From positions 1-64,000 of the forward strand of contig NZ_JBEQCS010000008.1 in NCBI RefSeq assembly GCF_046054195.1: 64,000 nucleotides of DNA. Reading direction: 5' to 3'. The stretch is from Celerinatantimonas sp046054195. Lineage in GTDB: Bacteria; Pseudomonadota; Gammaproteobacteria; Enterobacterales; Celerinatantimonadaceae. The position numbers and the translations under genes were made by a program. Below are positions 45,452 through 54,883 of this stretch, piece after piece. Each line of letters opens with the position of its first letter. Position 1 is the stretch's first letter. The notes beneath the pieces are model-generated. The model worked only from the letters and a program-made list of their open reading frames with translations, did no database searches and was not told the DNA's origin.

Positions 45452-45512
45452 CATTTTCAATCAAGTCATTAACATTTCACACCATCCCGTTTGGGATAAT
45501 GAGGAAAATAAG

Positions 45513-46667
45513 ATGTTTAAGAAAAAAATTACAGTTGCAGATAACGAACGAGTATTGGTCTTCAAAGCAAATCAGCTTTGTGAAGTGTTGATGCCTGGTG
45601 AATATAAATTCAAAGGCTTCTCTCAAGAACCAGAGCTTAAAACTTACGATATTGGCAAGCTCTATTTTGCCGAAGAAAATACGGTTCGTTGGTTTAAAAA
45701 ATACCCAATTTTAGCTGAGCATATTGACCATTATTACGTCGAAGATAGCCAAACAGCGTTGCTGTATCTTGACGACCAACTTCAAGGGGTGGTGAGCCCT
45801 GGCTGCCATCTATATTTGTGGCGCGATGCTGGTGATATCCGTTTGGATATTATCGATATCAGCGAGCAATTGCAGTTGGATGAAGCGGTGTTAAATGCCA
45901 TTCGTAAAGTGGGTGCAAATGCCGGGAGCAAGCTGTTAAAAAGCAGCCGTACTCAGGCTATTACGCCAGTTAAAGAGTTTTTAATTCCTCTGGAACATGC
46001 CGCTTTATTGTATGTAGATGGTTGTTATCAACGCCAGTTACCACCAGGGCGCTACGGCTTTTGGATGTTTCATAAAAATGTCGATGTGAAAACTATCGAT
46101 GTGCGTAACAAAATGTTGGAAGTGTCGGGTCAGGAAATTTTAAGCAAAGATCGGGTTAGCTTGCGCATCAACCTCAACGCGAATGTGAAAGTGGTCGATG
46201 CTGAATTGGCGCTGTTAAGTACGGAAACCGTGATGACGTATGTCTATAACACTTTGCAGTTAGCTTTGCGTGAGGCGGTTGGTGTGAAGACTCTCGATGA
46301 GTTGCTGCTTGATAAGCTCTATGTCAATGAAACCGTCAAAGAGCTGGTGGTGGAACCTCTCAAAGCGGTCGGTGTTGAGCTGTTAAGTGTCGGGATGAAA
46401 GACATCATTTTACCAGGTGATATGAAAGCGATTTTAAATCAGGTAGTTGAAGCGCAAAAAGCAGCCGAAGCGAATGTGATTAAACGCCGTGAAGAAACCG
46501 CGGCTACGCGTAGCTTGAACAATACCGCGAAGATGATGGAGAACAACCCAACGTTGCTGCGTCTTAAAGAGCTGGAGTCGCTAGAAAAAATCTCCGAAAA
46601 AATCGAAAACCTGACCGTTTACGGTGGGTTAGAAGGGTTGATGAATGGCGTTGTAAAAATCGCCTAA
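45513..46667 (+). CDS. Slipin / SPFH-domain protein of the RNA repair operon
   Basis: A 384-residue SPFH/band-7 protein with an N-terminal partner-like half (residues 1-160) and the SPFH domain from about 165 to 330 (DVKTIDVRNKMLEVSGQE), ending in a coiled region (VVEAQKAAEANVIKRREE). It has no clear membrane helix. Slipins are associated with RtcB in many genomes; the reason is not known. First gene after the structured leader, with a GAGGAAA site. Confidence 0.9.
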   Translation: MFKKKITVADNERVLVFKANQLCEVLMPGEYKFKGFSQEPELKTYDIGKLYFAEENTVRWFKKYPILAEHIDHYYVEDSQTALLYLDDQLQGVVSPGCHLYLWRDAGDIRLDIIDISEQLQLDEAVLNAIRKVGANAGSKLLKSSRTQAITPVKEFLIPLEHAALLYVDGCYQRQLPPGRYGFWMFHKNVDVKTIDVRNKMLEVSGQEILSKDRVSLRINLNANVKVVDAELALLSTETVMTYVYNTLQLALREAVGVKTLDELLLDKLYVNETVKELVVEPLKAVGVELLSVGMKDIILPGDMKAILNQVVEAQKAAEANVIKRREETAATRSLNNTAKMMENNPTLLRLKELESLEKISEKIENLTVYGGLEGLMNGVVKIA

Positions 46668-46714
46668 AGTAAGTTTAAGAAACGGTGGCCTTTGGCCGCC
46701 GCTAAGGAATAAAG

Positions 46715-47941
46715 ATGTGTGAACAGCATTACAACATATTAACTGGCGAGAATCGCGTGGCGATTAAAGCGTGGACCAAAGGCGTGCCGTTTGAACCTGA
46801 TGCGTTAGCGCAGCTGAGTAATATTGCCGCGATGGATATTGTTCATTCGCATATTGCTGTGATGCCAGATGTGCATGTGGGCAAAGGGGCAACGATTGGC
46901 AGTGTTATTCCATCGACTAAAGCCATCATCCCATCAGCGGTGGGAGTGGATATTGGGTGTGGTATGGTTGCGTTAAAAACCAGTTTAACGGCCAGCCAGC
47001 TGCCTGATAATTTATCAGCTATTCGTAGTGCATTTGAAGCTGCTGTGCCACATGGTAGAACCTCAGGACGAGGTAAAAATGACCGTGGGTCTTGGGGTAA
47101 TATCCCTGATCTTGTGGCTCTTGAATGGGTAAAGTTAGAAGCTCAGTTTGAGCGTATCTGTGAAAAACACCCGTCGATTCGAAGCAGCAACAATGTTCAC
47201 CATTTGGGTACGATGGGCACCGGAAATCACTTTTTAGAGCTGTGCGTGGACGAAAATGAACATATTTGGCTCATGCTGCACTCCGGCAGTCGTGGGGTCG
47301 GTAACCGGATTGGTTCATATTTTATTCAACTGGCTCGTAAAGAGATGGAACGTCATCAGAGCCAATTGCCAGATATGGATTTAGCGTATCTGCAAGAGGG
47401 AAGCGAATATTTTGATGATTATGTTGAAGCGGTGCAGTGGGCACAGGATTTCGCTGCTAAAAATCGTGAAATCATGATGATCAATGCTCTCAATGCGCTG
47501 CGCCAACAGATCCCAGTTAAGTTTGAAACGGCGAGTATCGCAGTGAATTGTCACCATAACTACGTATCGCGGGAACACCATTTTGGTAAAGACTGCTATG
47601 TGACTCGAAAAGGTGCGGTGCGCGCTGAAAAAGGCGAGTTAGGGATTATTCCCGGTAGCATGGGCGCAAAATCGTTTATCGTGCGGGGGCTTGGTAATGC
47701 ACAAAGCTTTAATAGCTGTAGCCATGGTGCCGGTCGAGTGATGTCTCGGACCAAAGCTAAAAAAGTCTTTAGCATAAAAGATCAGATTGCGGCGACCCAA
47801 GGGGTTGAGTGTCGTAAAGATGCGGCTGTAATTGATGAGATCCCGCATGCTTATAAAGATATTGAGCAGGTGATGGCGGCACAAAAAGACTTAGTAGAAG
47901 TTGTGCATACTCTTAAACAGGTCGTATGCGTTAAAGGATGA
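46715..47941 (+). CDS. rtcB: RNA-splicing ligase RtcB
   Basis: A 408-residue ligase that joins RNA ends with 3'-phosphate or 2',3'-cyclic phosphate to 5'-OH, using GTP and Mn2+. VGVDIGCGM supplies metal ligands, GTMGTGNHFLEL follows, and the guanylated histidine is His337 in SHGAGRVMSR, the same number as in E. coli RtcB. It follows the slipin by 47 bases. Intact and catalytically complete. Confidence 0.97.
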   Translation: MCEQHYNILTGENRVAIKAWTKGVPFEPDALAQLSNIAAMDIVHSHIAVMPDVHVGKGATIGSVIPSTKAIIPSAVGVDIGCGMVALKTSLTASQLPDNLSAIRSAFEAAVPHGRTSGRGKNDRGSWGNIPDLVALEWVKLEAQFERICEKHPSIRSSNNVHHLGTMGTGNHFLELCVDENEHIWLMLHSGSRGVGNRIGSYFIQLARKEMERHQSQLPDMDLAYLQEGSEYFDDYVEAVQWAQDFAAKNREIMMINALNALRQQIPVKFETASIAVNCHHNYVSREHHFGKDCYVTRKGAVRAEKGELGIIPGSMGAKSFIVRGLGNAQSFNSCSHGAGRVMSRTKAKKVFSIKDQIAATQGVECRKDAAVIDEIPHAYKDIEQVMAAQKDLVEVVHTLKQVVCVKG

Positions 47942-48036
47942 GAGTAGTCAATATAAGTGGTGGCGAGTTGGCAAGCCATTAGTCGGTAATGAAAGTTGAG
48001 TTGTTGGCAATTCGCCATGATGATAGGGGTTGTATT

Positions 48037-48849
48037 ATGAAAGTTGTCACAAGCCAAGTGTTGCAAAATGCGGTTGCGGAGAATGTACGCCAAGAAATTG
48101 TTGCGCGCATCGCTCAAGCAGAAGCAGAGCATCAGGTTAAAGTCTTGTATGCTGTTGAATCAGGTAGCCGAGCCTGGGGGTTTGCATCAACCAATAGCGA
48201 TTATGATGTGCGATTTATCTATGCGCACGAAGCTGACTGGTATCTGAGCATGGATGTTGAGGACCAGCGTGATGTGATTGAATATCCGATTGTCGATGAG
48301 ATAGACATCAATGGGTGGGATGTGCGAAAAGCGCTTCGATTATTTCGCAAGTCAAATCCAGCGATGGTCGAGTGGTTAAGTTCGGCTCTGATTTATGCTG
48401 ATGATGGCGTCTTCGCTCGTGAATTGAGGCCACTTCTTAAAACGAGTTATTCGTTAAATAAGGGAATATTTCATTATTTAAATATGGCGCGAACAAACTA
48501 TCGCGGTTATCTCAAAAGCCAGGAAGTACGTGTTAAAAAGTACTTTTATGTATTGCGCCCGCTACTGGCAATTCGTTGGTTGCTGAAATATCAAAGCGTT
48601 GCGCCCATTGAGTTCGAAAAACTATTAACGCTGCTTGATGAAGCGGATGTTCGAGAGCAGGTTGAGCGCTTATTAGTGCTCAAGCGTAATGGACAAGAGC
48701 TCGATAGTGGGCCGCAGATTGTGCTCATCAATCAGTTTATTGAACAAGAGCTAAATCGCTATGAAACGCTCAAGCCACTACCTAATGACTCGATGGCTGA
48801 CAGCGCGACACTCAATCGAGTTTTTAGATGTGTGCTCAACAGCCTCTAG
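48037..48849 (+). CDS. RlaP-type nucleotidyltransferase
   Basis: About 270 residues. The DNA polymerase beta-type motif GSRAWGFASTNSDYDVRFIY has the metal-binding Asp pair, and DINGWDVRKALRLFRKSNPAMVEWL is characteristic of the RlaP family (RNA-repair-associated nucleotidyltransferase). The ATG at 48037 with GGGG upstream is preferred to the in-frame 47989 start. Its exact reaction is not established; end-addition to cleaved RNA is a reasonable proposal. 95 bases after rtcB, same operon. Confidence 0.9.
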   Translation: MKVVTSQVLQNAVAENVRQEIVARIAQAEAEHQVKVLYAVESGSRAWGFASTNSDYDVRFIYAHEADWYLSMDVEDQRDVIEYPIVDEIDINGWDVRKALRLFRKSNPAMVEWLSSALIYADDGVFARELRPLLKTSYSLNKGIFHYLNMARTNYRGYLKSQEVRVKKYFYVLRPLLAIRWLLKYQSVAPIEFEKLLTLLDEADVREQVERLLVLKRNGQELDSGPQIVLINQFIEQELNRYETLKPLPNDSMADSATLNRVFRCVLNSL

Positions 48850-48948
48850 CTTTTCTGATATGTTTGGCTGCTCAAACGGGCAGCCCTTTTTTAGTTGGGG
48901 CGTTGGTTAAGCCCTAATCGGTGAGTTAGATGAAGGTTGGCAGACGTT

Positions 48949-49542
48949 GTGATAAATCCATATACACCCAGTTCAATCGCCGCTATGTTAGATAGCTATC
49001 AGTATCTAGTGATTATCGATATTGAACATACCTGCACGGCTGATGGTTCGATTGTGGCTGATGAGCGCGAAATTATTGAAATCGGCGCGGTCATTGTCGA
49101 TTCTCAAAATTTTGCACCGGTTGCGACGTTTGGCCGTTTTGTAAAGCCCGTACAGCATCCGATATTGGATGATTTTTGTGTTACGTTAACGGGTATTCAA
49201 CGCGCTGATGTTGCCAGTGGTGAAGGTTTCAAAGAGGTTCTTAGTGCTTTTAACCAATGGCGAAAAACTTATCGAGATTATTTGCTCTGTTCCTGGGGCA
49301 GTTATGATCAGGTGCAACTTGATTTAGACTGCCGCTATTATGCTCTGGCGCCTATTTCTGCTGAGCCTTTTTTCAATCTCAAAAAAGCCTTTGCTAAAGT
49401 GCAGCGGCTCAAATCGCAAGTCGGAATGAAGCGCGCCATGGCGCATGTTGGCCTAGCTCAACAAGGCGCTCATCACCGAGCGTTAAGCGATGCGCAAAAT
49501 ATTGCTCGATTGCTGCCGTTTATATTTTTAAAAGATAAGTAG
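48949..49542 (+). CDS. DEDDh 3'-5' exonuclease (ERI1/KapD-like)
   Basis: About 197 residues. The DEDDh motifs are visible: IDIEHTC (D and E), SWGSYDQVQLD and HHRALSDAQN. The family includes ERI1-like RNA exonucleases. The start is uncertain: TTG at 48937, GTG at 48949 and ATG at 48985 are possible; GTG with GAAGG upstream is favoured. About 100 bases after the RlaP gene. It probably trims RNA ends before ligation or removes failed products. Confidence 0.9.
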   Translation: MINPYTPSSIAAMLDSYQYLVIIDIEHTCTADGSIVADEREIIEIGAVIVDSQNFAPVATFGRFVKPVQHPILDDFCVTLTGIQRADVASGEGFKEVLSAFNQWRKTYRDYLLCSWGSYDQVQLDLDCRYYALAPISAEPFFNLKKAFAKVQRLKSQVGMKRAMAHVGLAQQGAHHRALSDAQNIARLLPFIFLKDK

Positions 49543-49775
49543 CCCCTAAAGATAGATTGCGGGTGGTCAGTTAAGTGTTATCGCCCATGAAATCGAATTT
49601 TTGGCCGATATCAGCTTAAATTCCCTCAAACTCATATCATGGTATGATTCAATTAATTTAAAAGCCAAAATCATCTGATTTAACGCCTTTGCTCACTTAA
49701 ATTGAGTAAAAGTGCTTTTTTGTGTCTTTTTCCACATCTGCTCGGAATTATCAGAACAAATTAGGAGTAAACAAA

Positions 49776-50762
49776 ATGAGTTTAAGCCAAAGTAAATTGG
49801 CCATTATTGGGATGGGCCATGTTGGTTGTGCGTTAGCTCACCATCTAACTATCGGCAACTTTTGTGATGAACTTGTTCTGATAAATCGGCGCAAAGAAAA
49901 AGCTTGGGCTGAGGCTGAAGATTTAAAACACTCCTTAGGTTTTTCTGAAAGTCGGATGCGCATTTATGCCGGTGATTACACCGATTGCGGCGATGCCGAT
50001 ATCGTCGTGCTAGCCGTGGCCGCGCCTTATCAAGAGGGCAATACTCGCCTTGATATGCTCGATAAAGCCAGCCAGATTGTCAGTGAAATCGTGCCACAAG
50101 TCATGCAAAGTGGCTTTGCGGGGATATTCATTGTGATTACCAACCCAGTTGATGCGATTAGCTACTTGGTCCATAAGATTTCTGGTATCCCTTCACATCG
50201 GGTCATCGGCACAGGCACCTCACTTGATTCAGCTCGGCTGAGATATTTTTTGGCAGAAACGATGGATGTCGACCCACGCAGTGTCGAAGCCCTATGCATG
50301 GGCGAGCATGGCGATTCTCAGATGATCCCATGGAGTCAGGTGACAGTTGGCGCTAAAAGCTTTACTCAAATTTTGCACGATAATCCAGAACGACTCGAAG
50401 GCATTGATATTCACAAGGTTCAGCAAGAAATTAGTCAAATCGCCTATCAGGTGGTGAAGGCTAAAAGTGCAACCGATTATGGTATCGCTGCTGTTGCGGC
50501 GCGTATGATTAAAGCAATTGTTCGAGATGGCAATATTGTGATGCCTGCCTCTGTGATGTTAAACGGTGAGTATGCACAAAATGATGTGTATGCCGGCGTC
50601 CCGGCAGTGATTACCCGAAATGGGATTAAAGAGTTGGTGACCTATCATCTAACTGATTCTGAAATTAGCGCATTTAAACAGTCAATCGCTGTGTTAAAAG
50701 ATGCCAACCGCCAGATGCTAAGTGCACTTGGCTTGGAAACTCATGCGGGAAAATCAGAGTAA
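49776..50762 (+). CDS. L-2-hydroxyacid dehydrogenase (lactate dehydrogenase-like)
   Basis: A 328-residue NAD-dependent enzyme of the LDH/MDH family. It has the Rossmann motif IIGMGHVGCALAHHL, the TGTSLDSARLR segment and the catalytic His in CMGEHGDS. The substrate-specificity position, Gln in LDH and Arg in MDH, appears to be Tyr here (AAPYQEGNTR), so the substrate may not be pyruvate. ATG at 49776 has TTAGGAGT upstream. Alone, between the exonuclease and hydrolase genes. Confidence 0.88.
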   Translation: MSLSQSKLAIIGMGHVGCALAHHLTIGNFCDELVLINRRKEKAWAEAEDLKHSLGFSESRMRIYAGDYTDCGDADIVVLAVAAPYQEGNTRLDMLDKASQIVSEIVPQVMQSGFAGIFIVITNPVDAISYLVHKISGIPSHRVIGTGTSLDSARLRYFLAETMDVDPRSVEALCMGEHGDSQMIPWSQVTVGAKSFTQILHDNPERLEGIDIHKVQQEISQIAYQVVKAKSATDYGIAAVAARMIKAIVRDGNIVMPASVMLNGEYAQNDVYAGVPAVITRNGIKELVTYHLTDSEISAFKQSIAVLKDANRQMLSALGLETHAGKSE

Positions 50763-50861
50763 TTAGCGTTTTTCGAGCAGTGTTTAGTTGCCGATAAGTC
50801 AGAATAAATTAAACGCTAACTGCTCGATATATTGGTTTAATATGGCCATCAATCCAGCGCA

Positions 50862-51866
50862 TCAATGGGATAAAAATTGAGTGATAGCGCTAATGATTTG
50901 CTGGTGAATCAGCATACGCTGTGCCATTGAATCTGGGCAAAGCTTTTGCAGCGCTGGAATCTTCTTTTTACTCATTTTGCAGCGGTTAAACCCATCAAAC
51001 AGACTCGCTTGGGGAATATTAAGTTGGGTGCTGTTGGGTTGGGTCATGGTTATCTGCTTTTTACCTAAAGTGATCACAAGCGCTTTGAGGTAAGTCTGAT
51101 TGGCTTTTGCGCTAAGAACACCAAGGTATTCAGGTGCAATAGCCACAACGGAGTGAATCCGTTTGTCTAAATATGATTCCAAGAGCTTGGTTTGATTGGC
51201 TTCATTAAGCGTGATTTGGTGGGATTTAAACCACTGACAATCAATTTTTTTTGCTGTGTTCCCATCACATAAATGCTGATAAGCCGAGCGGTTAATCGCC
51301 GAACCTGCCAGCATCAATCCAGTGGTTGCGCCAAAGGCAAAGCCAACAAAATGAATTTTTGTGGAATCGATGTGTTTGCGCCATTTATTATCGGCTAATA
51401 ATGCTGTTAAAACGGTTTGGGCAAGCTGTGGTCGCTGCCAGATAAAATTGACCGCATCCTTGGGACTCATTGCTCTGGGTGGATTAATTTCAGCTACGAT
51501 AAATCCTTTTGTTGCAAGAGCTGAACTGAGCCATGCACCTGAGTTATCCGCACTTCGAAGCCCACCATGAAGCAGAATAACGAGTGGATGAAGGCCGGCT
51601 TTGACAGTTTGGCTAGCGACGGCTTTTTCTCCTTGAAAGAGTGCATTTGAGCCGATTTCAATTGTTGTTGGGGGCGCTATATATTTTGCGCCATCGGGGT
51701 ACCAAAGCGTCACGCTGCTTTTAAAAGCATCTTTGTCTAAATGATATTGCACCGTTGCAGGCAGAGCCGCCGATGCTTCCATCGCGTGCGCTGCAAAAAT
51801 AGTAAGTGAGAGTGTAACGACTGCGAAAATACGATAAATAAAGAGTGATAATCCATATCTTGTCAT
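50862..51866 (-). CDS. Secreted alpha/beta hydrolase-fold protein, nucleophile Ser replaced
   Basis: About 334 residues with a signal peptide ending near AHAMEA. LHPLVILLHGGL is the oxyanion-hole segment and HFVGFAFGATTG occupies the nucleophile elbow, where family members have GxSxG. The Ser is Ala here, so it may be catalytically dead. The rest of the fold, including a later His candidate, appears intact. Start at 51866 preferred to 51887. Resembles dienelactone-hydrolase-type proteins. Confidence 0.75.
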   Translation of the reverse strand: MTRYGLSLFIYRIFAVVTLSLTIFAAHAMEASAALPATVQYHLDKDAFKSSVTLWYPDGAKYIAPPTTIEIGSNALFQGEKAVASQTVKAGLHPLVILLHGGLRSADNSGAWLSSALATKGFIVAEINPPRAMSPKDAVNFIWQRPQLAQTVLTALLADNKWRKHIDSTKIHFVGFAFGATTGLMLAGSAINRSAYQHLCDGNTAKKIDCQWFKSHQITLNEANQTKLLESYLDKRIHSVVAIAPEYLGVLSAKANQTYLKALVITLGKKQITMTQPNSTQLNIPQASLFDGFNRCKMSKKKIPALQKLCPDSMAQRMLIHQQIISAITQFLSH

Positions 51867-52041
51867 AAATAAGTCCCAGAGATGCACTTTGCTAAAGGCC
51901 TACCAAAAGTGAAATTACAATATCCTGTAAAGCTTAAGATAGCGAGCAAATAACTTAGTATGATTATTGGGTTCTGATTAGTATTGTAATGAGCTAATTG
52001 ATATGAGTGCTGAATAGAAAAATTCGTAACACGGAGGTTTA

Positions 52042-52788
52042 ATGACTAAATACGCTGTGCTCAGTGATATTCACAGTAATATTTATGCACTGCAAGCTGT
52101 TGTGGCTGATGCAAGAGAGCAGAATGTTAATGGATTTATTAACTTAGGCGATATCCTTTATGGCCCAATTGCGCCTCGAGCAACATATGATTATTTACAA
52201 GAGTTAGGGGCAATTACGATTTCTGGCAATCAAGACCGACAGATATATTGCTCTAGTGCCGATGAAATCGCGAATAATCCAACAATGCAATTTATTTTGG
52301 CTGATCTTGGGCCGCAGCCACTCGCGTGGATGAAGGCTTTGCCTTTTGATTTGCACATCAACGAGCAAATTTATGCTTGTCATGGGACGCCGCAAAGTGA
52401 TTTAGTCTATCTATTAGAAAATGTCTGTGAAGGTTTTCCAAAGCTTAAGTCGGATGGTGAAATTCTTGCTCAGTTAAATGGTATTTCTTCAGCGCTTATT
52501 TTATGTGGACATACGCATATTCCCCGTTGTGTCGAACTCTCAACTGGGCAGCTTGTGATAAATCCAGGCAGCGTTGGCTTGCCAGCTTATCGAGATGATG
52601 ATCCTTGTCATCATGCTATGGAAACATTTTCATCGCGAGCATCGTATGTGATTATCGAGCAGCAATTAGAGCAAAACTGGCAGGTTGCCTTTCGCAAAGT
52701 CAGCTACGATGCTTCCCTTGCCGCTCAAAAAGCCCAAAACCAAGGCCGGCTAGATTGGTACCAAGCGTTGACCACAGGGCGCTGCTAA
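52042..52788 (+). CDS. Calcineurin-like metallophosphoesterase (YfcE-type)
   Basis: A 248-residue phosphoesterase. SDIHSN, NLGDILYGP, SGNQDR, ACHGTP, CGHTHIP and INPGSVGLP provide the usual metal ligands in order. Members hydrolyse phosphodiesters or phosphomonoesters of various substrates. The start has CGGAGG upstream. It ends 170 bases before the microcompartment operon and is probably separate. Confidence 0.9.
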   Translation: MTKYAVLSDIHSNIYALQAVVADAREQNVNGFINLGDILYGPIAPRATYDYLQELGAITISGNQDRQIYCSSADEIANNPTMQFILADLGPQPLAWMKALPFDLHINEQIYACHGTPQSDLVYLLENVCEGFPKLKSDGEILAQLNGISSALILCGHTHIPRCVELSTGQLVINPGSVGLPAYRDDDPCHHAMETFSSRASYVIIEQQLEQNWQVAFRKVSYDASLAAQKAQNQGRLDWYQALTTGRC

Positions 52789-52957
52789 TCATTGATTGGC
52801 CATAAAGGTGTATTTTTTTGTCGCGCGCTAAAGTCATTTGGCAATATTTTCTCTGACTTGTACAAATTCGGCTGTTCATCGTATTTAGAGCCGTGTGCTA
52901 GCTTAATTCCATGTCGTTTTTATCTTTTAAACGAGCAAGTATGGAATAAAGAGCGCT

Positions 52958-54085
52958 ATGGCAACTGCATTTTTTTCTATTCCAGATATCTATTTCGGCG
53001 ATCATTCGCTTCGCTTCTTAGCCAAACTATCTCAGCATAAAGTCGCTATTGTGACGGATGCTTTTATGGCTTCTTCGGGTAAAACTCAAGAATTAATTCA
53101 AGCAATGCCTGATGCCCGTGTTGCGGTATTTTCTGAGGTGACACCGGACCCGAGTGTTGATGTTTTAAAAGCGGGCGTGAAGCAATTGCAACATTTTCAT
53201 CCAGATACAATCATTGCGCTGGGCGGTGGCTCATCACTTGATGCGGCAAAAGGCATCAAAGTGACTCTAGAAGATTATGATCAAAGCCAGAAAATTGAAT
53301 TAATTGCGATACCGACAACCAGTGGTTCTGGTTCAGAAGTAACTTCGTATGCGATTATCTCAGACCCTGCAAATGGGCATAAATACCCACTCATTTCCAA
53401 AGAGTTAGTCCCTGATTGCGCAATTCTCGATCCGCAATTAGTTATGAGTGTGCCAACGCATGTCTCGATGGATACGGGCATGGATGTGTTAACCCACGCC
53501 ATTGAAGCCATTGTATCAACCGGTGCTAATGACTTTAGTGATGCACTTGCGCAAAAGGCTATCGCTTTGACCACCATGAATTTACCACTGATTTTTCAAA
53601 ACCCACAAGATATCGTTGCGCGTGAACATATGCACAACGCGTCATGCATGGCGGGGATGGCATTTAATAGTGCCGGCCTTGGACTGGTGCATGCGATGGC
53701 CCACGCGATTGGCGGAATGTTACACATTGCCCATGGCCGAGCTAATGCCATGTTATTGGCGTTAGTCATTGAGTTTAATGCCAAAGATAACAATGCGAAA
53801 ACCCTCGCAAATTATCATCGTTGTGCCCAGATGATGGGGATTAAAGAAGACAGTGATACAGCGGCCATTGCTGCAATGGTTCGCATGATTCGTTTCTTTA
53901 ATCAACGCTTTGGTATTGCTAATACCTTGATCGAAATGGGCAAAAATAGCGCTGAGCTTGAAGCGTTGCGCCCATCTATCGTGGCGGCTGCGCAAAATGA
54001 CCGCTGCCTTGCTAGCAATCCTCGTTCAGTTGGTGAGAGCGAGCTTAGCGAGTTGTTTAATCGCGTTGCCGGGCTATCTGGATAA
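52958..54085 (+). CDS. Iron-containing alcohol dehydrogenase (PduQ-like)
   Basis: A 375-residue Fe-type alcohol dehydrogenase. GGGSSLDAAKG binds NAD, TTSGSGSEVT is the family signature, and Asp and His ligands lie in HAIEAI and HAMAHAIGG..HIAHGRANA. First gene of the microcompartment cluster, where it should reduce propanal or a related aldehyde to alcohol and regenerate NAD+ inside the shell. Its N-terminus may help encapsulation but no clear peptide is seen. Confidence 0.9.
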   Translation: MATAFFSIPDIYFGDHSLRFLAKLSQHKVAIVTDAFMASSGKTQELIQAMPDARVAVFSEVTPDPSVDVLKAGVKQLQHFHPDTIIALGGGSSLDAAKGIKVTLEDYDQSQKIELIAIPTTSGSGSEVTSYAIISDPANGHKYPLISKELVPDCAILDPQLVMSVPTHVSMDTGMDVLTHAIEAIVSTGANDFSDALAQKAIALTTMNLPLIFQNPQDIVAREHMHNASCMAGMAFNSAGLGLVHAMAHAIGGMLHIAHGRANAMLLALVIEFNAKDNNAKTLANYHRCAQMMGIKEDSDTAAIAAMVRMIRFFNQRFGIANTLIEMGKNSAELEALRPSIVAAAQNDRCLASNPRSVGESELSELFNRVAGLSG

Positions 54086-54190
54086 GATTGTCTTGCGCTT
54101 TCAAGCTGGTAAAAAAAGTGCAGCGTAAAGGCAAAAACAATAAATCCAAACCTCATAGTCTAATAGTATCGATTGTTTTGGGGAGCAGTT

Positions 54191-54883
54191 ATGAATGATG
54201 TCCAAGTGCAGGCCGCTCTAATTACCCGGCAAATTATGCAGGAGTTAGTAAAAAAAGAGGCCGTTGCCGTTAACTCTTGTACCCAATTATCAACAAAACT
54301 TGCGGTTCCTGTTGGAATATCGAATCGGCATGTGCATTTAAGCCGCGAAGATATGGACGTCTTATTTGGCAGTGGCGTTGAGCTAACTCGTTATAAAGCG
54401 GTCAAGCAGCCCGGCCAATATGCAGCTGATCAGACTGTGGTTTTGCGCGGCCCAAAAGGGGAGATTCAACGAGTCCGTATTCTTGGGCCGTTAAGAAGCG
54501 CCACTCAGATAGAGATTTCAATTGCAGATAGCTTCACCTTGGGAGTTAAAGCGCCACTTAGGATGTCTGGAGAGTTAGATAATTCCGCTGGTATTGAGAT
54601 AGTGGGGCCTCGGGGCGTGGTGAAAAAAGATCATGGTGCAATCGTTGCCTGGCGACATATCCATATTTCACCTCAGGATGCTGAGCATTTTCAGCTCAGT
54701 GATGGTATGCAAATTGATGTTCAAACCCAAGGTGCTAGAGGCGGAATCTTGCAGCATGTGGTCGTTCGCGTGAGCTCTGATGCGGTGCTTGAAATGCATC
54801 TTGATGTTGAAGAAGCCAATGCACTAGGGCTTAAAAATGGTGATTTAGTTTATGGCTTAAGCAAGGCTTGCTCCCATGGCTAA
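54191..54883 (+). CDS. pduL: Phosphate propanoyltransferase PduL
   Basis: A 230-residue zinc enzyme that converts acyl-CoA plus phosphate to acyl-phosphate inside the shell. GISNRHVHLS, WRHIHISP and EMHLDVEEAN contain the metal-binding His set. The N-terminal helix (QVQAALITRQIMQELVKKE) resembles an encapsulation peptide. ATG at 54191 with GGGAG upstream. Overlaps the eutJ-like gene by 8 bases. Confidence 0.94.
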   Translation: MNDVQVQAALITRQIMQELVKKEAVAVNSCTQLSTKLAVPVGISNRHVHLSREDMDVLFGSGVELTRYKAVKQPGQYAADQTVVLRGPKGEIQRVRILGPLRSATQIEISIADSFTLGVKAPLRMSGELDNSAGIEIVGPRGVVKKDHGAIVAWRHIHISPQDAEHFQLSDGMQIDVQTQGARGGILQHVVVRVSSDAVLEMHLDVEEANALGLKNGDLVYGLSKACSHG

